A stretch of DNA of 64,000 nucleotides from Mixta tenebrionis (GTDB lineage: Bacteria > Pseudomonadota > Gammaproteobacteria > Enterobacterales > Enterobacteriaceae): NCBI RefSeq assembly GCF_006517625.1, contig NZ_VHQI01000001.1, positions 564,180-628,179 on the forward strand, in the 5' to 3' direction. Positions 19,485 to 29,373 of this stretch are shown here, piece after piece. Every line of letters begins with the position of its first letter. Positions within the stretch are counted from its first letter, which is position 1. The position numbers and the translations under genes are program-made. The notes under the pieces are model-generated. The model saw only the letters and a program-made list of their open reading frames with translations, was not told the DNA's origin and did not search any database.

Positions 19485-21077
19485 TTACTCCACGCCTTTG
19501 CTGCGCAGATAATCTTCGTAGCTGCCGCTGAAATCGATGGTTTTCTCCGGCGTAATTTCCAGCACGCGCGTCGCCAGCGAGCTAACGAACTCGCGGTCGT
19601 GCGAAACGAAAATCAACGTACCCGGATACATCTCCAGCGCCATATTCAGCGACTCGATCGATTCCATATCAAGGTGGTTGGTGGGTTCATCCATAATCAG
19701 GATGTTAGGGCGCTGCATCATCAGCTTGCCGAACAGCATCCGTCCTTTTTCCCCACCGGAAAGCACCTTCGCCGGTTTTTTGATCTCATCCTGGCTGAAC
19801 AGCAGCCGGCCCAGGATGCTGCGTACCGCCTGCTCGTCGTCGCCTTCCTGCTTCCACTGGCTCATCCAGTCGAATACGCTGAGATCGTTAGCGAACTCTT
19901 CCGCATGATCCTGCGCATAGTAGCCGATGCGCGCGTTTTCCGACCATTTAACGCTGCCGCTCTCCGGCGTCAGATCGCCCACCAGCGTTTTCAACAGGGT
20001 AGTTTTACCCACGCCGTTGGTGCCCAGCACCGCCAGCTTTTCGCCCACTTCCAGCAGCAGGTTGAGATCGCGGAACAGCGGGCCGTTATCGAAGCCTTTG
20101 GTCACCGCCTCGACTTCCAGCGCGTTGCGGAACAGTTTCTTGTCCTGCTCGAAGCGGATAAACGGGTTCTGGCGGCTGGAGGCTTTGACCTCATCCAGTT
20201 TGATCTTATCGATCTGCTTCGCACGCGAGGTGGCCTGACGTGACTTCGATGCGTTGGCGCTGAAGCGGCTGACGAAGGATTGCAGTTCGGCAATCTGCGC
20301 CTTTTTCTTAGCGTTATCGGCCAGCAGGCGCTCGCGCGCCTGGGTAGCGGCAGTCATATATTCGTCATAATTGCCCGGATAGATGCGCAGCTCGCCGTAG
20401 TCAAGATCGGCCATATGGGTGCAAACCATATTCAGGAAGTGACGGTCGTGCGAGATGATGATCATGGTGCTGTCGCGCTCGTTCAACACCTGCTCCAGCC
20501 AGCGGATAGTATCGATATCCAGGTTGTTGGTCGGTTCATCGAGCAGCAGAATATCCGGGTTAGAGAACAGCGCCTGCGCCAGCAGCACGCGCAGCTTCCA
20601 GCCCGGCGCCACTTCGCTCATCAGGCCGTAGTGCTGTTCCAGCGGAATGCCGACGCCCAACAGCAGCTCGCCGGCGCGCGCTTCGGCGGTGTAGCCGTCC
20701 ATCTCGCCATACTGCACTTCCAGATCGGCGACCTTATAGCCATCCTCTTCGCTCATTTCCGGCAGCGCATAGATGCGGTCGCGCTCCTGCTTTACCTGCC
20801 ACAGCTCGTTGTGGCCCATGATAACGGTATCCAGCACGCTGAATTTTTCAAAGGCGAACTGATCCTGGCGCAGTTTACCGATGCGCTCGTTAGGATCGCA
20901 GGAAACGTTGCCCGCGGTCGGCGTCAAATCACCGCCCAGAATCTTCATAAAGGTGGATTTACCGCTGCCGTTGGTGCCGATCAAACCGTAACGGTTGCCG
21001 CCGCCAAACTTAACGGAAATATTTTCAAACAGCGGTTTGCTGCCAAACTGCATGGTAACGTTGCTGGAAACTAGCAC
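19485..21077 (-). CDS. ybiT: ABC-F ATPase YbiT
   Basis: 530 residues, the same as E. coli YbiT, an ABC-F protein that acts on ribosomes rather than in transport. Two ABC domains (Walker A GTNGSGKS and GTNGVGKT; signatures [10 protein letters not shown] and LSGGEKGR; Walker B LLLDEPTN and LIMDEPTN) are joined by a charged linker ([19 protein letters not shown]) that reaches the ribosomal tRNA site. The start is GTG at 21077, giving the family N-terminus [10 protein letters not shown], with AAGG upstream; a longer frame to 21125 is unsupported. Cytoplasmic. Confidence 0.93.
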   Translation of the reverse strand: MLVSSNVTMQFGSKPLFENISVKFGGGNRYGLIGTNGSGKSTFMKILGGDLTPTAGNVSCDPNERIGKLRQDQFAFEKFSVLDTVIMGHNELWQVKQERDRIYALPEMSEEDGYKVADLEVQYGEMDGYTAEARAGELLLGVGIPLEQHYGLMSEVAPGWKLRVLLAQALFSNPDILLLDEPTNNLDIDTIRWLEQVLNERDSTMIIISHDRHFLNMVCTHMADLDYGELRIYPGNYDEYMTAATQARERLLADNAKKKAQIAELQSFVSRFSANASKSRQATSRAKQIDKIKLDEVKASSRQNPFIRFEQDKKLFRNALEVEAVTKGFDNGPLFRDLNLLLEVGEKLAVLGTNGVGKTTLLKTLVGDLTPESGSVKWSENARIGYYAQDHAEEFANDLSVFDWMSQWKQEGDDEQAVRSILGRLLFSQDEIKKPAKVLSGGEKGRMLFGKLMMQRPNILIMDEPTNHLDMESIESLNMALEMYPGTLIFVSHDREFVSSLATRVLEITPEKTIDFSGSYEDYLRSKGVE

Positions 21078-21174
21078 AGGGATTGCCTTACTTATGCGGG
21101 GAAATAAACGAAATTTGGCGGGCATTGTGCCATAAAAAAGGGCCGGCGAACACCGCCGGCCCCGAGCAGCCGCA

Positions 21175-22671
21175 TTAGCTGCCGTGATGTTCCGCTTTAC
21201 GCTTCAGCGAGGGCGTCAGCGGCGGCGTTTCGCGGTCCGGCGAGAGCCAGTCGCGCAGATAATGTTCGATCTGCTCCAGGCTGCGGTGGCGCGTCTCCGG
21301 GATACAGTTGATAACAAAAAACGCGCCGCCGATGCCTATCGCGCCAAAAATAAAGAAAGTGCCCGACAGCCCCAGTTTCGCCAGCATCATCGGGAACATC
21401 AGCGAAATAAGGAAATTGGCGATCCACATGGCGAATACCGCGCCGCCCATAAACATGCCGCGCAGGCGCGTCGGGAAGATTTCCGACAGCAGCAGCCAGG
21501 TCACCGGCGACAGCGCGCCCTGCTGGAAGCAGAGGAACATCAGCATTCCCAGCAGCACCATATAGCTGCGCAGCATATCGGGCTGACCGTTAATGGTTTC
21601 CGGCATCAGCCAGCTGATGGCGCCAATAAAAAACAGGCAGCCGGTACAACCGAACTGCCCGATCATGGTCATGGCGCGGCGCCCTATCTTGCCCAGCATC
21701 CAGATGCCTACCAGCGTCATCAGCACCGAGATGGCGCCGTTGGCGATAGTGGCAAACAACGCAGCGCTGTTGCTCATGCCAACGTTAGTCAGCACCGTGG
21801 GCGCATAGTACATAATGGTATTAACGCCGGTCAGCTGTTGAATAACCGCCACGCCGATCCCGATCAGAAACAGCCGGAACAGCCAGGGCTTTTTCAGCTC
21901 GCTCAGGCGCGGCCTGCCCTGATTCTCCTGCTCCTGCAGCGTTTCTTCGATTTCGGTCAGCTCCCACTCCACATCCTCTTTGGCGCGGGTGCGTTCCAGC
22001 ACGCGGCGCGCTTCCGCCAGGCGCCCTTTCATCGCGTACCAGCGCGGCGTATCCGGCACAAACATCATGCCGAACCACAGCAGCACGGCGGGCAGCGTGG
22101 CGATCGCCAGCATCCAGCGCCAGGTCTCCGCCCCGCCCCATACGGCGTTAAAAGAGGCGTTGGAAATGTAGGCCAGCAGCTGCCCGGAAACGATCATCAG
22201 CTCCTGCAGCGTCACCAGCTGGCCGCGCTTGTTCGCCGGCGCGATTTCAGCGATATAGACCGGCACCGTAGCCGCCGCGCCGCCGACCGCCACCCCCAGC
22301 ACCAGGCGGAAGAAAACCATCCACTGCACGTCAGGCGCGATCGAAGTGCCCAGCGCGCCGGCGGCAAAGATAACCGCCAGCATAATGATGATTTTCTTGC
22401 GCCCGGCCGCATTCGCGAGTTGGCCTGCCGCCAGCGCGCCGAAGGCGGCGCCGAAAAGTAATGAACTGGTTACCAGTCCGGTAGTGAAGGGCGTGAGGTG
22501 CAGTTCGTCGCCCATAAATAGCAGCGCGCCGGAAATGACGCCGGTATCGTATCCAAACAGTAAGCCGCCCAGCGTGGCGATAACGGCGATCACCTTCACG
22601 AAGGGTTCGGTGCGGGTATTGCTATTGGGTCCGGAAGCTTTGCTCAGCGTAAGGTATTGTTCTTTTGGCAT
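21175..22671 (-). CDS. Sugar porter family MFS transporter (possibly inositol/polyol)
   Basis: 498-residue 12-helix secondary transporter of the sugar porter family. Family motifs: [11 protein letters not shown] in helix 1, the R-x-G-R-like loop GRKKIIIM after helix 2, [14 protein letters not shown] after helix 5, the [14 protein letters not shown] signature in helix 7 and [12 protein letters not shown] near the C-terminus. The overall pattern resembles bacterial myo-inositol/xylose/galactose symporters, but the substrate cannot be fixed. The start at 22671 has GGAG 6 bases upstream. Monocistronic; it is not part of the matching E. coli segment. Confidence 0.82.
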   Translation of the reverse strand: MPKEQYLTLSKASGPNSNTRTEPFVKVIAVIATLGGLLFGYDTGVISGALLFMGDELHLTPFTTGLVTSSLLFGAAFGALAAGQLANAAGRKKIIIMLAVIFAAGALGTSIAPDVQWMVFFRLVLGVAVGGAAATVPVYIAEIAPANKRGQLVTLQELMIVSGQLLAYISNASFNAVWGGAETWRWMLAIATLPAVLLWFGMMFVPDTPRWYAMKGRLAEARRVLERTRAKEDVEWELTEIEETLQEQENQGRPRLSELKKPWLFRLFLIGIGVAVIQQLTGVNTIMYYAPTVLTNVGMSNSAALFATIANGAISVLMTLVGIWMLGKIGRRAMTMIGQFGCTGCLFFIGAISWLMPETINGQPDMLRSYMVLLGMLMFLCFQQGALSPVTWLLLSEIFPTRLRGMFMGGAVFAMWIANFLISLMFPMMLAKLGLSGTFFIFGAIGIGGAFFVINCIPETRHRSLEQIEHYLRDWLSPDRETPPLTPSLKRKAEHHGS

Positions 22672-23112
22672 GATAACTCCAGCAACCTGATTGAAGTGAA
22701 AAACAGCCTGCGCCAGAGGGGAATACGGCGCAAACCTTTCACAGCACAACATAGATTATTTTTTTCATTTACAATAATAGTGGAATATCAATTTTGTGGC
22801 GCTGGTCATGATTCATCGCCAGAATACTGATATTCGTCACACTATTTGGCCTGCAAGGTTGTTAAAGCGTGAAAAAAACGTTTAAAACCGCGCTGAAAGC
22901 AGCGATCGTGCCTGGCCACAAAGGAAATGTTTATTTTAATTTATCAATAAAAGGAATGTGAGGTTTATCGATACAGCAGGCGTTTCACCCACCGAAACAT
23001 GGGTGCGCGCCACGGGAAAGCGGCGCTCGGCGGAACGCCTGCCGCGGCAGCGCGGCGAGTCACAGCGGGGGATTAATCGCCGCCAGCGCCGCTACGACGC
23101 TGGCGGAAGAAG
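22672..23112. other. Intergenic region upstream of the sugar MFS gene, with hairpin
   Basis: The 441-base gap has an AT-rich right-adjacent promoter zone for the minus-strand MFS gene (about 22740-22960) and a GC-rich tail (22960-23112). The tail contains a perfect 9-bp stem CCGCCAGCG/CGCTGGCGG (23081-23107, nine-base loop) just past the efflux operon, probably a transcript end. A 66-codon open frame in the tail has no ribosome site or recognisable similarity, so I do not call it. Confidence 0.5.
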
Positions 23113-24651
23113 TCACAAAGATCGGCCGGCGGAGGCGGCCGGGCCAAAGACGGAATAGCGTGGCAGCGCTACCTGTTGATAATTCTCCCAGCCGCCGCCG
23201 AGCGCTTTATACAGCGCCACCAGATCGAGACAGCTCTGTATACGCGCCTGCTCCGCCTGCTGTTTCGCCTGCGCAAGCTGGCGCTGGGCGTCCAGTACAT
23301 CGAGGAAGGTGGACAGCCCTTTGCGGTAGCTGTTGCTGGCCAGATCAAAACTGTTCTGCAGAGCGGAAACCGTTTCATCCATCTGCGTCACCCGTTCCTG
23401 ATCGGTACGGTAGCTGACCAGCGCATTTTCCACGTCCTGCAGCGCGGTCAGCACCGTCTGACGATAGCTGAGCGCCGAGCTGGCCTGCTGCGCCCGTGTT
23501 AGCCTGACGCTGGAAACCAGCCTGCCGCCCTGAAAAATCGGTATCGACAGCGAAGGGCCGTAGCTGTAGAAATGGCTGCTCCAGTTATCCAGATAGCTGG
23601 CGTCGGTATTGCGCACGCCAAGCTGGCCGGTGAGCGAGAGGCTGGGAAACAGCTGCGCCACCGCTACGCCAATATTGGCGGTGGCGGCGTGCAGGTTCGC
23701 TTCCGCCTGACGGATATCGGGACGGCGCCGCGCCAGCGTGGAGGGAATCCCCACCGGCACCACGTCCGGCAGCGCCGGCAGCGGCCTGTCCTGCATCAGT
23801 TCGGCATCCAGCGCCCCCGGCGGTTTGCCGATCAGCACCGCCAGGCCGTTCATCGCCTGGCGCGCCTGCGCCTGATACTGCGGCAGCTGCGCGCGTAGCG
23901 AACTGAGCTGCGCGCGGGCGTTTTCCACATCCAGCTGCGGCGCCAGGCCGTTACGCTGCTGGCTTTGGGTGAGTTCCAGCGTCTGCTGCGCCACCTCAAT
24001 CTGCGTTTGCAGCGTGCGCATTATCGACTGCGCGCCGCGCAGCTGGAGCCAGACGCGCGCCACCTCCGCCTCCAGCGATACCAGCGCGTCATTGCGGCTT
24101 TCGATCGACTCCTGCTGCTGCGCGGCGGCCGCCTCAACCTGACGCCGTACTTTTCCCCACAGATCCAGCTCCCACGAGGCGTCAAAGCTGCCCTGGTAGA
24201 GGCTAATCGGCTGCGTCAGGCTGTCGAGCGAACCGCGTAGTTCAGGCGCGTTGCGATCCAGCAGATCGTAGGCGCCGTTCGCTTTCAGCACGCCTTCCGC
24301 TCCCAGCTGCTGCCGCTGCGCCGAAGCGCTGCCGTTAACTGACGGGAACAGGCCGCCGCGCGCCTGCGCCAGCTGTTCACGCGCGCCGGCGATGCGCAGC
24401 ACCGCCTGCTGCAGCGAGAGGTTGCCGGCAATGGCGCGATCGATCAGGCCGTTGAGCTGCGGATCGTTGAAATTTTTCCACCAGTCGGAACGGGGCGCGC
24501 CCGCCTGAGGACGCGAAGCCGCCTGCGAAGGCAGATCGCGCCAGGCGGCCGGAACCTGCGCCTCAGGCGGCTGGTAATCGGGGCCAACCGCGCAGCCTGC
24601 CAGCAGCAGCGACAGCGCCAGCCAGCCGGGACGCATACTATTAACGTTCAT
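23113..24651 (-). CDS. Outer-membrane efflux lipoprotein (NodT/TolC-like)
   Basis: 512-residue channel subunit of a tripartite efflux pump. A lipoprotein signal peptide ends LSLLLAGC (lipidated Cys at about residue 20), followed by VGPDYQPPE, typical of NodT-family proteins. Two outer-membrane efflux repeats with long coiled helices follow (about residues 70-290 and 300-495). It is the last gene of the three-gene operon, one base after the MFS gene, so it presumably docks with the EmrAB-like pair to expel compounds directly to the outside. Confidence 0.88.
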   Translation of the reverse strand: MNVNSMRPGWLALSLLLAGCAVGPDYQPPEAQVPAAWRDLPSQAASRPQAGAPRSDWWKNFNDPQLNGLIDRAIAGNLSLQQAVLRIAGAREQLAQARGGLFPSVNGSASAQRQQLGAEGVLKANGAYDLLDRNAPELRGSLDSLTQPISLYQGSFDASWELDLWGKVRRQVEAAAAQQQESIESRNDALVSLEAEVARVWLQLRGAQSIMRTLQTQIEVAQQTLELTQSQQRNGLAPQLDVENARAQLSSLRAQLPQYQAQARQAMNGLAVLIGKPPGALDAELMQDRPLPALPDVVPVGIPSTLARRRPDIRQAEANLHAATANIGVAVAQLFPSLSLTGQLGVRNTDASYLDNWSSHFYSYGPSLSIPIFQGGRLVSSVRLTRAQQASSALSYRQTVLTALQDVENALVSYRTDQERVTQMDETVSALQNSFDLASNSYRKGLSTFLDVLDAQRQLAQAKQQAEQARIQSCLDLVALYKALGGGWENYQQVALPRYSVFGPAASAGRSL

Positions 24652-24652
24652 G

Positions 24653-26221
24653 TCAGTGTGCTCCTGCGCTACCTTCGCTTTTAACCGGCGAAAGCAGGAA
24701 ACAGAGGGGAATCAGGATAAAGGCAATGATGCCCAGTCCAGTAAAGACATCTACATAGGCGAGGATGCGCGCCTGCACAATCATTTGCTGATAGAGCTGG
24801 CCGGTAGCCAGCGCCAGCGGATCGCCCGCCGCCGAAGTGAAATCGCGTATCGCCTGCGCCCAACGCTCCAGCGTCATATTGAACTGCTCGTTAAGCGGCG
24901 ACATGTTATGCACCAGATGCGCGCTGCGTACCTGCTCGCGCTCGGTAATTCCGGCGGTGGAGAGTGAAATACCGATCGAGCCGGCCACGTTGCGAAACAT
25001 GGTAAACAGCGCCGACGCGTCCGCATTCAGCCGTTGCGGAATCGTAGCGAAAGCGATGGTGGTCAGCGGCACAAACAGAAAGCCGAGGCCGATGGACTGC
25101 GCGCTACGCATCAGCACCAGCGTGGTAAAATCGACCTGCGGCGTCAGCGTGGCGGAATAGAACATCGACAGCATCAGACAAAGAAAGCCGAAGGCGATAA
25201 TCCAGCGCGTCTGCACCAGCGGCATCAGCTTCAGCACCAGCGGAATGGTCAGCACGATTAAGATCGCTCCCGGCGACAGCACCAGCCCCGACCAGGTGGC
25301 GGTATAGCCTAAATCCTGCTGCGCCAGCTGCGGCAGCACGACCGAGCTGCCGTAAAGGATCAACGCCATCCCCGCCATCAGCAGGCCGGAAACCCAGAAG
25401 TTGCGATCGCGCATTACACCGATTTCCACTACCGGCCGGCGGGCGTACACCAGCCAGTAAACCGCTCCCACCAGGCCGATAAAGGTCATCACGGCGAAAA
25501 ACTGGATAAAGTGCGAGGCGAACCAGTCTTCATCCTCACCGCGATCCAGCATCACCTGCAAACAGCCCAGCCCCAAAGTAATCAGGCAGATGCCGATATA
25601 ATCGATATTCAGCCTGCCTTTCGCCCAGCGTTTTTCCCACGGCGGATCTTCCAGCAGCTGATAAATGGCCAACGTAGAGAGGACGCCAACCGGCACGTTA
25701 ATAAAGAACACCCAGCGCCAGCTAAAGTTATCGGTAATCCAGCCGCCGAGCGTCGGCCCTACCACCGGCGCGACGATAATCGCAATCGCCGAGAGGCCGA
25801 AGGCTTTGCCGCGATCTTCCGGCTTAAAGTAGTCGAGCAGCACCGACTGCTGCACCGGCTGTAATCCGCCGCCGAAAAAGCCCTGCATAATACGGAACAG
25901 AATAATCTGCCACAGTTCAGTCGCGATGCCGCACAGGAAAGAGCTGACGGTAAACATCACAATGCAGATAAGAAAATATTGCTTACGACCAAACAGGCGG
26001 CTGAAAAAGGCGGAGATAGGCAGCACAATGCCGTTTGCCACCAGATAGGAGGTTAATACCCAGGTGGATTCGTCATAGCTGGAAGAGAGCGTCCCGGCGA
26101 TATGCGGCAACGCAACGTTGACAATAGTGGTATCCAGGATCTCCATGAATACCGCCAGCGTCACCGTTACCGCCACCAGCCAGGGATTGCTGGTTGGCTG
26201 CCAGCTTTGGCTCTGGCTCAT
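24653..26221 (-). CDS. DHA2-family drug efflux MFS transporter (EmrB-like)
   Basis: 522-residue, 14-helix drug:proton antiporter of the EmrB/QacA group. The signature EILDTTIVNVALPHIAG in helix 1, a motif-A-like FSRLFGRKQYFL between helices 2 and 3, and motif C (IVAPVVGPTLGGWI) in helix 5 are all visible. Its ATG overlaps the stop of the upstream fusion-protein gene by four bases, which implies coupled translation. The substrate is unknown. Confidence 0.9.
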   Translation of the reverse strand: MSQSQSWQPTSNPWLVAVTVTLAVFMEILDTTIVNVALPHIAGTLSSSYDESTWVLTSYLVANGIVLPISAFFSRLFGRKQYFLICIVMFTVSSFLCGIATELWQIILFRIMQGFFGGGLQPVQQSVLLDYFKPEDRGKAFGLSAIAIIVAPVVGPTLGGWITDNFSWRWVFFINVPVGVLSTLAIYQLLEDPPWEKRWAKGRLNIDYIGICLITLGLGCLQVMLDRGEDEDWFASHFIQFFAVMTFIGLVGAVYWLVYARRPVVEIGVMRDRNFWVSGLLMAGMALILYGSSVVLPQLAQQDLGYTATWSGLVLSPGAILIVLTIPLVLKLMPLVQTRWIIAFGFLCLMLSMFYSATLTPQVDFTTLVLMRSAQSIGLGFLFVPLTTIAFATIPQRLNADASALFTMFRNVAGSIGISLSTAGITEREQVRSAHLVHNMSPLNEQFNMTLERWAQAIRDFTSAAGDPLALATGQLYQQMIVQARILAYVDVFTGLGIIAFILIPLCFLLSPVKSEGSAGAH

Positions 26222-27375
26222 TCCACCGTCACCTTAGGCGCGACCGAAAGTCCCAGCGGCAGAGGCTTATCAGGATTCAGCCCTTTATCAATAACGATTT
26301 TGACCGGCACGCGCTGCACGATTTTGACAAAGTTGCCGGTGGCGTTTTCCGCCGGGAAGGCGGAGAAGCGCGAGCCGGATCCCATCTGGATGCTGTCTAC
26401 GTGCCCTTCCAGCTCCATGTCCGGCCAGGCATCGACGCTGATTGTGACCCTGTCACCTGGGTTCATGCGCTCCAGCTGCGACTCTTTAAAGTTCGCCACG
26501 ATCCAGATATCGGGCGACACCAGCGAAAAGAGCGAGCCGCCCGCCTGCACCAGCGTTCCGGTCTGCACGTTGCGTTTGGTGACGAAGCCGTCATAGGGCG
26601 CGCGCACTTCGGTATAGGAGAGGTTCAGTTCCGCCGTATTTAGCTGCGCCTGCGCCTGCGCCACCTGCTGGCGGCGCGCCTCAACGTTGGTTTCCTGCTG
26701 GCGAATTTGCAAATCAACCTGCGAGGCGACTTCCACCTGTGCTTTGGCGCTTTGCAGCTGCGCCTGCGCCGATCGCAGCTGGGCGTTGGCGGTATCAATA
26801 TTACGCTGCGAGGTGGCGCGCGGATCGACGCCGCGTAAACGACGATAGTCCGCCTCAGCATTCATCAGGTTGGCTTCCGCCTGCGCCTGCTGCGCCAGCG
26901 CCCGATCGCGCTGTGCCGGATACTGAACGCGTGACAGCGCCAGCTGCGCTTCCGCCTGATGTAGCTGCGCCTCAGCCAGCGCCAGCTGAGCTTTGGCCTG
27001 ATCGCGCTGCGCTTCATTGTCACGCGGATCGATCACCAGTAGCAGATCGCCTTTCTTGACGCGCTGGTTGTCATCAACCAGCAGCTTAACCACATAGCCG
27101 GAGGTTTTGGCGGCAATGGTTACCGCATTTCCTTCGGTAAAGGCATCGTCAGTCGTTTCTTCATTGCGCGTGGTAAACCAGAAGAAAAATGCCACAATCA
27201 GCATCACCAGCACCACAATGCCGAGGACAATCAGCGGCTTTTTGCCGGGGCGCTTACGCGGCTGTTCATCCTGCTGCTGATCGTCTTTATTCTGCTGATT
27301 ATTCTGCTTTTTTTGCGCTTCCTGCGGCGGCGGCGATTGATCGTCGTCGGAAGATTTATCAGTTGTCTGCGTCAT
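26218..27375 (-). CDS. EmrA-like membrane fusion (HlyD-family) protein
   Basis: Periplasmic adaptor of about 385 residues linking the MFS pump to the outer-membrane channel. It has an unusually long hydrophilic cytoplasmic head (Q/N/D/K-rich, about 45 residues), one transmembrane helix (PLIVLGIVVLVMLIVAFFFW), split biotinyl-lipoyl halves (VDDNQRVKKGDLLLVIDP and LSYTEVRAPYDGFV) and a long alpha-helical hairpin rich in QA repeats. I chose the ATG at 27375; ATG 27399, with AGGA close upstream, is an equal alternative. First gene of the operon. Confidence 0.87.
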   Translation of the reverse strand: MTQTTDKSSDDDQSPPPQEAQKKQNNQQNKDDQQQDEQPRKRPGKKPLIVLGIVVLVMLIVAFFFWFTTRNEETTDDAFTEGNAVTIAAKTSGYVVKLLVDDNQRVKKGDLLLVIDPRDNEAQRDQAKAQLALAEAQLHQAEAQLALSRVQYPAQRDRALAQQAQAEANLMNAEADYRRLRGVDPRATSQRNIDTANAQLRSAQAQLQSAKAQVEVASQVDLQIRQQETNVEARRQQVAQAQAQLNTAELNLSYTEVRAPYDGFVTKRNVQTGTLVQAGGSLFSLVSPDIWIVANFKESQLERMNPGDRVTISVDAWPDMELEGHVDSIQMGSGSRFSAFPAENATGNFVKIVQRVPVKIVIDKGLNPDKPLPLGLSVAPKVTVE

Positions 27376-27513
27376 CGTTTTTCTCTTGCTGGTAACCATC
27401 GATCCTGAAGTGCGGTTCAAGGATAACCATAGAAAGAAAAACGGCAAATACCAGGATTTATTGACAAATTTCCCCTGGATAAGAGCGTTGCCTCATCAGA
27501 TGGCGTCGTTTCG

Positions 27514-28620
27514 TTAGTGCAACAACAGCCAGAGCCCCCAGCCGCACAGCATGGCCCACAGCAGCATCGGGATGGAAAAGAGGTGAAATTGCCACCAGAT
27601 GCGGCGATCCTGCGCCATCCGCAGCGCAATCAGGTTCGCCAGCGACCCCGGCAGCAGGCCGAAGCCGCCGATATTGACCGCCCAGGCCAGCAGCGCATTA
27701 GCCGACAGAAACGGCAGCAGCAGAATGGTGGCGGGCACATTGCTGATAACCTGCGAAAGCCCTATCGCTAACAGAAAACGCGTGCCTTCGTCCGCCTGGC
27801 TCAGCGTCTGCATACTCTGCTGCAGCGCTGGTAACTGCGTCAGCAGATGCACGTCGATAAACATCGCAATAAAGACCACCAGCAGACTCCAGTCGATCTG
27901 TAGCACCACCCGCCGCGCCAGCAGCAGGTAAGCCGCGAAAATCGGCAGCAGCGCCCATGCCGCCAGCTTCAGCTCCAGCGCCATAATAAACAGCAGATAA
28001 AGCGCCACGCTGAGCCAGAGCAGCGAACGGCGCCAGCTGATCGGCGGCTGCGCCTGCTGCCGGATAGGCCGGGCGCGGAAGGCGAAGCCGGTCAGCAGCA
28101 GCAGGCTGAGCAAAATAGCCGTCGCCGGCGGCAGCATCTGCCAGATAAAGGCGCCGAAGCTTGCTCCGCTGGTGCCCCACAGCAGAATATTTTGCGGATT
28201 GCCGATAGGCGTCAGCATCGAACCGGCATTGACCGCCAGCGCTTCGAAGATAATCAGGCGCATCACCGGCAGCGTCGTAGTCTGACGCAGCGTCAGGGTC
28301 AGCGGCACCAGAATAAACAGCGCCACATCGTTAGTAAGAAAGGTAGACAGCAGCGCCGCGCCGCAGACCATAAACAGCGCCAGCGCGCGCTCGTGGCGGA
28401 AGCGCCGAATCAGCTTGCGCCCCAGCACCTCAAAATAGCCGCTGGCCTCAATGCCGCGCGTCAGCATCAGCAGGCCGCACAGCGTAACGATGGTGTGCCA
28501 GTCTACGGCAGCGGGCAGATCGCGCCAGCGAAAAGGGACTATGCAGGCCAGCCCCAGACCCAGCAATAGCAGCAGGTGCAAAAAGCGGTCATGCAGAAAC
28601 GGCTTAAGTAAGGTTGCCAT
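27514..28620 (-). CDS. ybiR: YbiR, putative anion/arsenite-type membrane transporter
   Basis: 368-residue inner-membrane protein (E. coli 372) of the ArsB/NhaD ion transporter superfamily. About 10-11 helices are seen; the conserved TNDVALFILVPL and VNAGSMLTPIGNPQNIL segments form the substrate-binding hairpins of this group. The substrate is not established. It follows mntR with a 24-base gap, and the E. coli order mntR-ybiR is conserved, so a metal-linked role is possible but unproven. Confidence 0.88.
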   Translation of the reverse strand: MATLLKPFLHDRFLHLLLLLGLGLACIVPFRWRDLPAAVDWHTIVTLCGLLMLTRGIEASGYFEVLGRKLIRRFRHERALALFMVCGAALLSTFLTNDVALFILVPLTLTLRQTTTLPVMRLIIFEALAVNAGSMLTPIGNPQNILLWGTSGASFGAFIWQMLPPATAILLSLLLLTGFAFRARPIRQQAQPPISWRRSLLWLSVALYLLFIMALELKLAAWALLPIFAAYLLLARRVVLQIDWSLLVVFIAMFIDVHLLTQLPALQQSMQTLSQADEGTRFLLAIGLSQVISNVPATILLLPFLSANALLAWAVNIGGFGLLPGSLANLIALRMAQDRRIWWQFHLFSIPMLLWAMLCGWGLWLLLH

Positions 28621-28644
28621 AGCGGCCTGTAGTAATAGGGGAAG

Positions 28645-29106
28645 CTACTGGCGGCTTTCGCAGAACTGACGAAAAACGCGCAGGGTTTCATCGCTGACGT
28701 GATGCTCGATCCCTTCCGCATCGCGCCGGGCGGTATCGGGGCTGATGCCCAGCGCCAGCAGAAACATCTCCACGATGTGATGACGCGCCCGGCTCTCTTC
28801 CGCCAGCTTTTCACCTTCGCCGGTAAGGAATACGCCGCGGTAAGGCACCTGCTCCACCAGGCCGGCGCTGCCGAGGCGCTTGAGCATTTTAGCCACCGTT
28901 GGCTGAGAAACGCCCAGCCGCGCAGCCATATCCACCTGACGCGCCTCGCCAAATTCGCGAATCAAATCGGAGATCAGCTCAACGTAGTCATCAATCAACT
29001 CACGACGATGCGCTTCGCGAACCTGCCGGAAACCTTCGACATGCTCTTCTATTTCTTTTAATGGCCCGTTAAGCGCGGCGGGTGCGGGCTTTGCGCGACG
29101 ACTCAT
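28645..29106 (-). CDS. mntR: Manganese-responsive transcriptional regulator MntR
   Basis: 153-residue DtxR-family repressor (E. coli 155). The helix-turn-helix is at about residues 62-82 ([21 protein letters not shown]), followed by the dimerisation domain with metal ligands ([23 protein letters not shown], and the HHVSDETL region). With Mn(II) bound it represses uptake genes and mntS and, in E. coli, activates the exporter mntP. It is divergent from a small-peptide/mntS unit whose promoter carries two MntR-type boxes. Confidence 0.93.
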   Translation of the reverse strand: MSRRAKPAPAALNGPLKEIEEHVEGFRQVREAHRRELIDDYVELISDLIREFGEARQVDMAARLGVSQPTVAKMLKRLGSAGLVEQVPYRGVFLTGEGEKLAEESRARHHIVEMFLLALGISPDTARRDAEGIEHHVSDETLRVFRQFCESRQ

Positions 29107-29205
29107 TCAGCTTCCTCTTATTTTTCAACCGGTCATTATCAGTCGCTGCCGGCCTGTGAGTGCCACATTGTAAACCATCGGCAACGAAGCACAAATTTTC
29201 GCTAT

Positions 29206-29240
29206 TTAGCATTGGCTAAGGGATATAGCCAGTGCTATAT
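29206..29240 (+). promoter_or_regulatory. Two tandem MntR boxes over a promoter
   Basis: Two inverted repeats share the TAGC-N4-GCTA core of the known MntR operator: TTAGC-ATTG-GCTAA (29206-29219) and ATATAGC-CAGT-GCTATAT (29223-29240), with centres 19 bp apart. They overlap a candidate promoter, TTGGCT at 29212-29217 and TATATT at 29236-29241 (18-base spacer). This predicts repression by MntR with Mn(II) of the two small genes downstream, about 40 bases away. Confidence 0.8.
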
Positions 29241-29282
29241 TTGTTGATAAAGTAGCCAGCCCGACAGCAAAGGAGCCCGGAA

Positions 29283-29360
29283 ATGTATGAACCTTACCTG
29301 CTGCTGCTGTTATTTCTGCTGTTTATAGCGGGGCTGTGCATGTTGCTCGCCAGAAGATAA
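29283..29360 (+). CDS. 25-residue hydrophobic small protein, MntR-controlled (novel)
   Basis: An ATG with GGAG about 10 bases upstream opens a 25-codon frame that encodes almost one transmembrane helix: MYEPYLLLLLFLLFIAG, then LCMLLARR at the C-terminus. The acidic/short N-terminus and di-arginine tail suggest a single-pass inner-membrane peptide with its C-terminus in the cytoplasm. It lies between the MntR boxes and the MntS-like gene, 13 bases before the latter, so the two should share a transcript. I do not recognise a described family. A role in manganese transport, for instance binding a transporter or exporter, is inference. Confidence 0.6.
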   Translation: MYEPYLLLLLFLLFIAGLCMLLARR

Positions 29361-29373
29361 ACCGGAGGTTTCC

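Noticed and set aside
21184-22461. A 425-codon open frame antisense to the sugar MFS gene
   Set aside because: Its composition is rich in Arg, His and Gln, typical of an antisense shadow, and the transporter is well supported.
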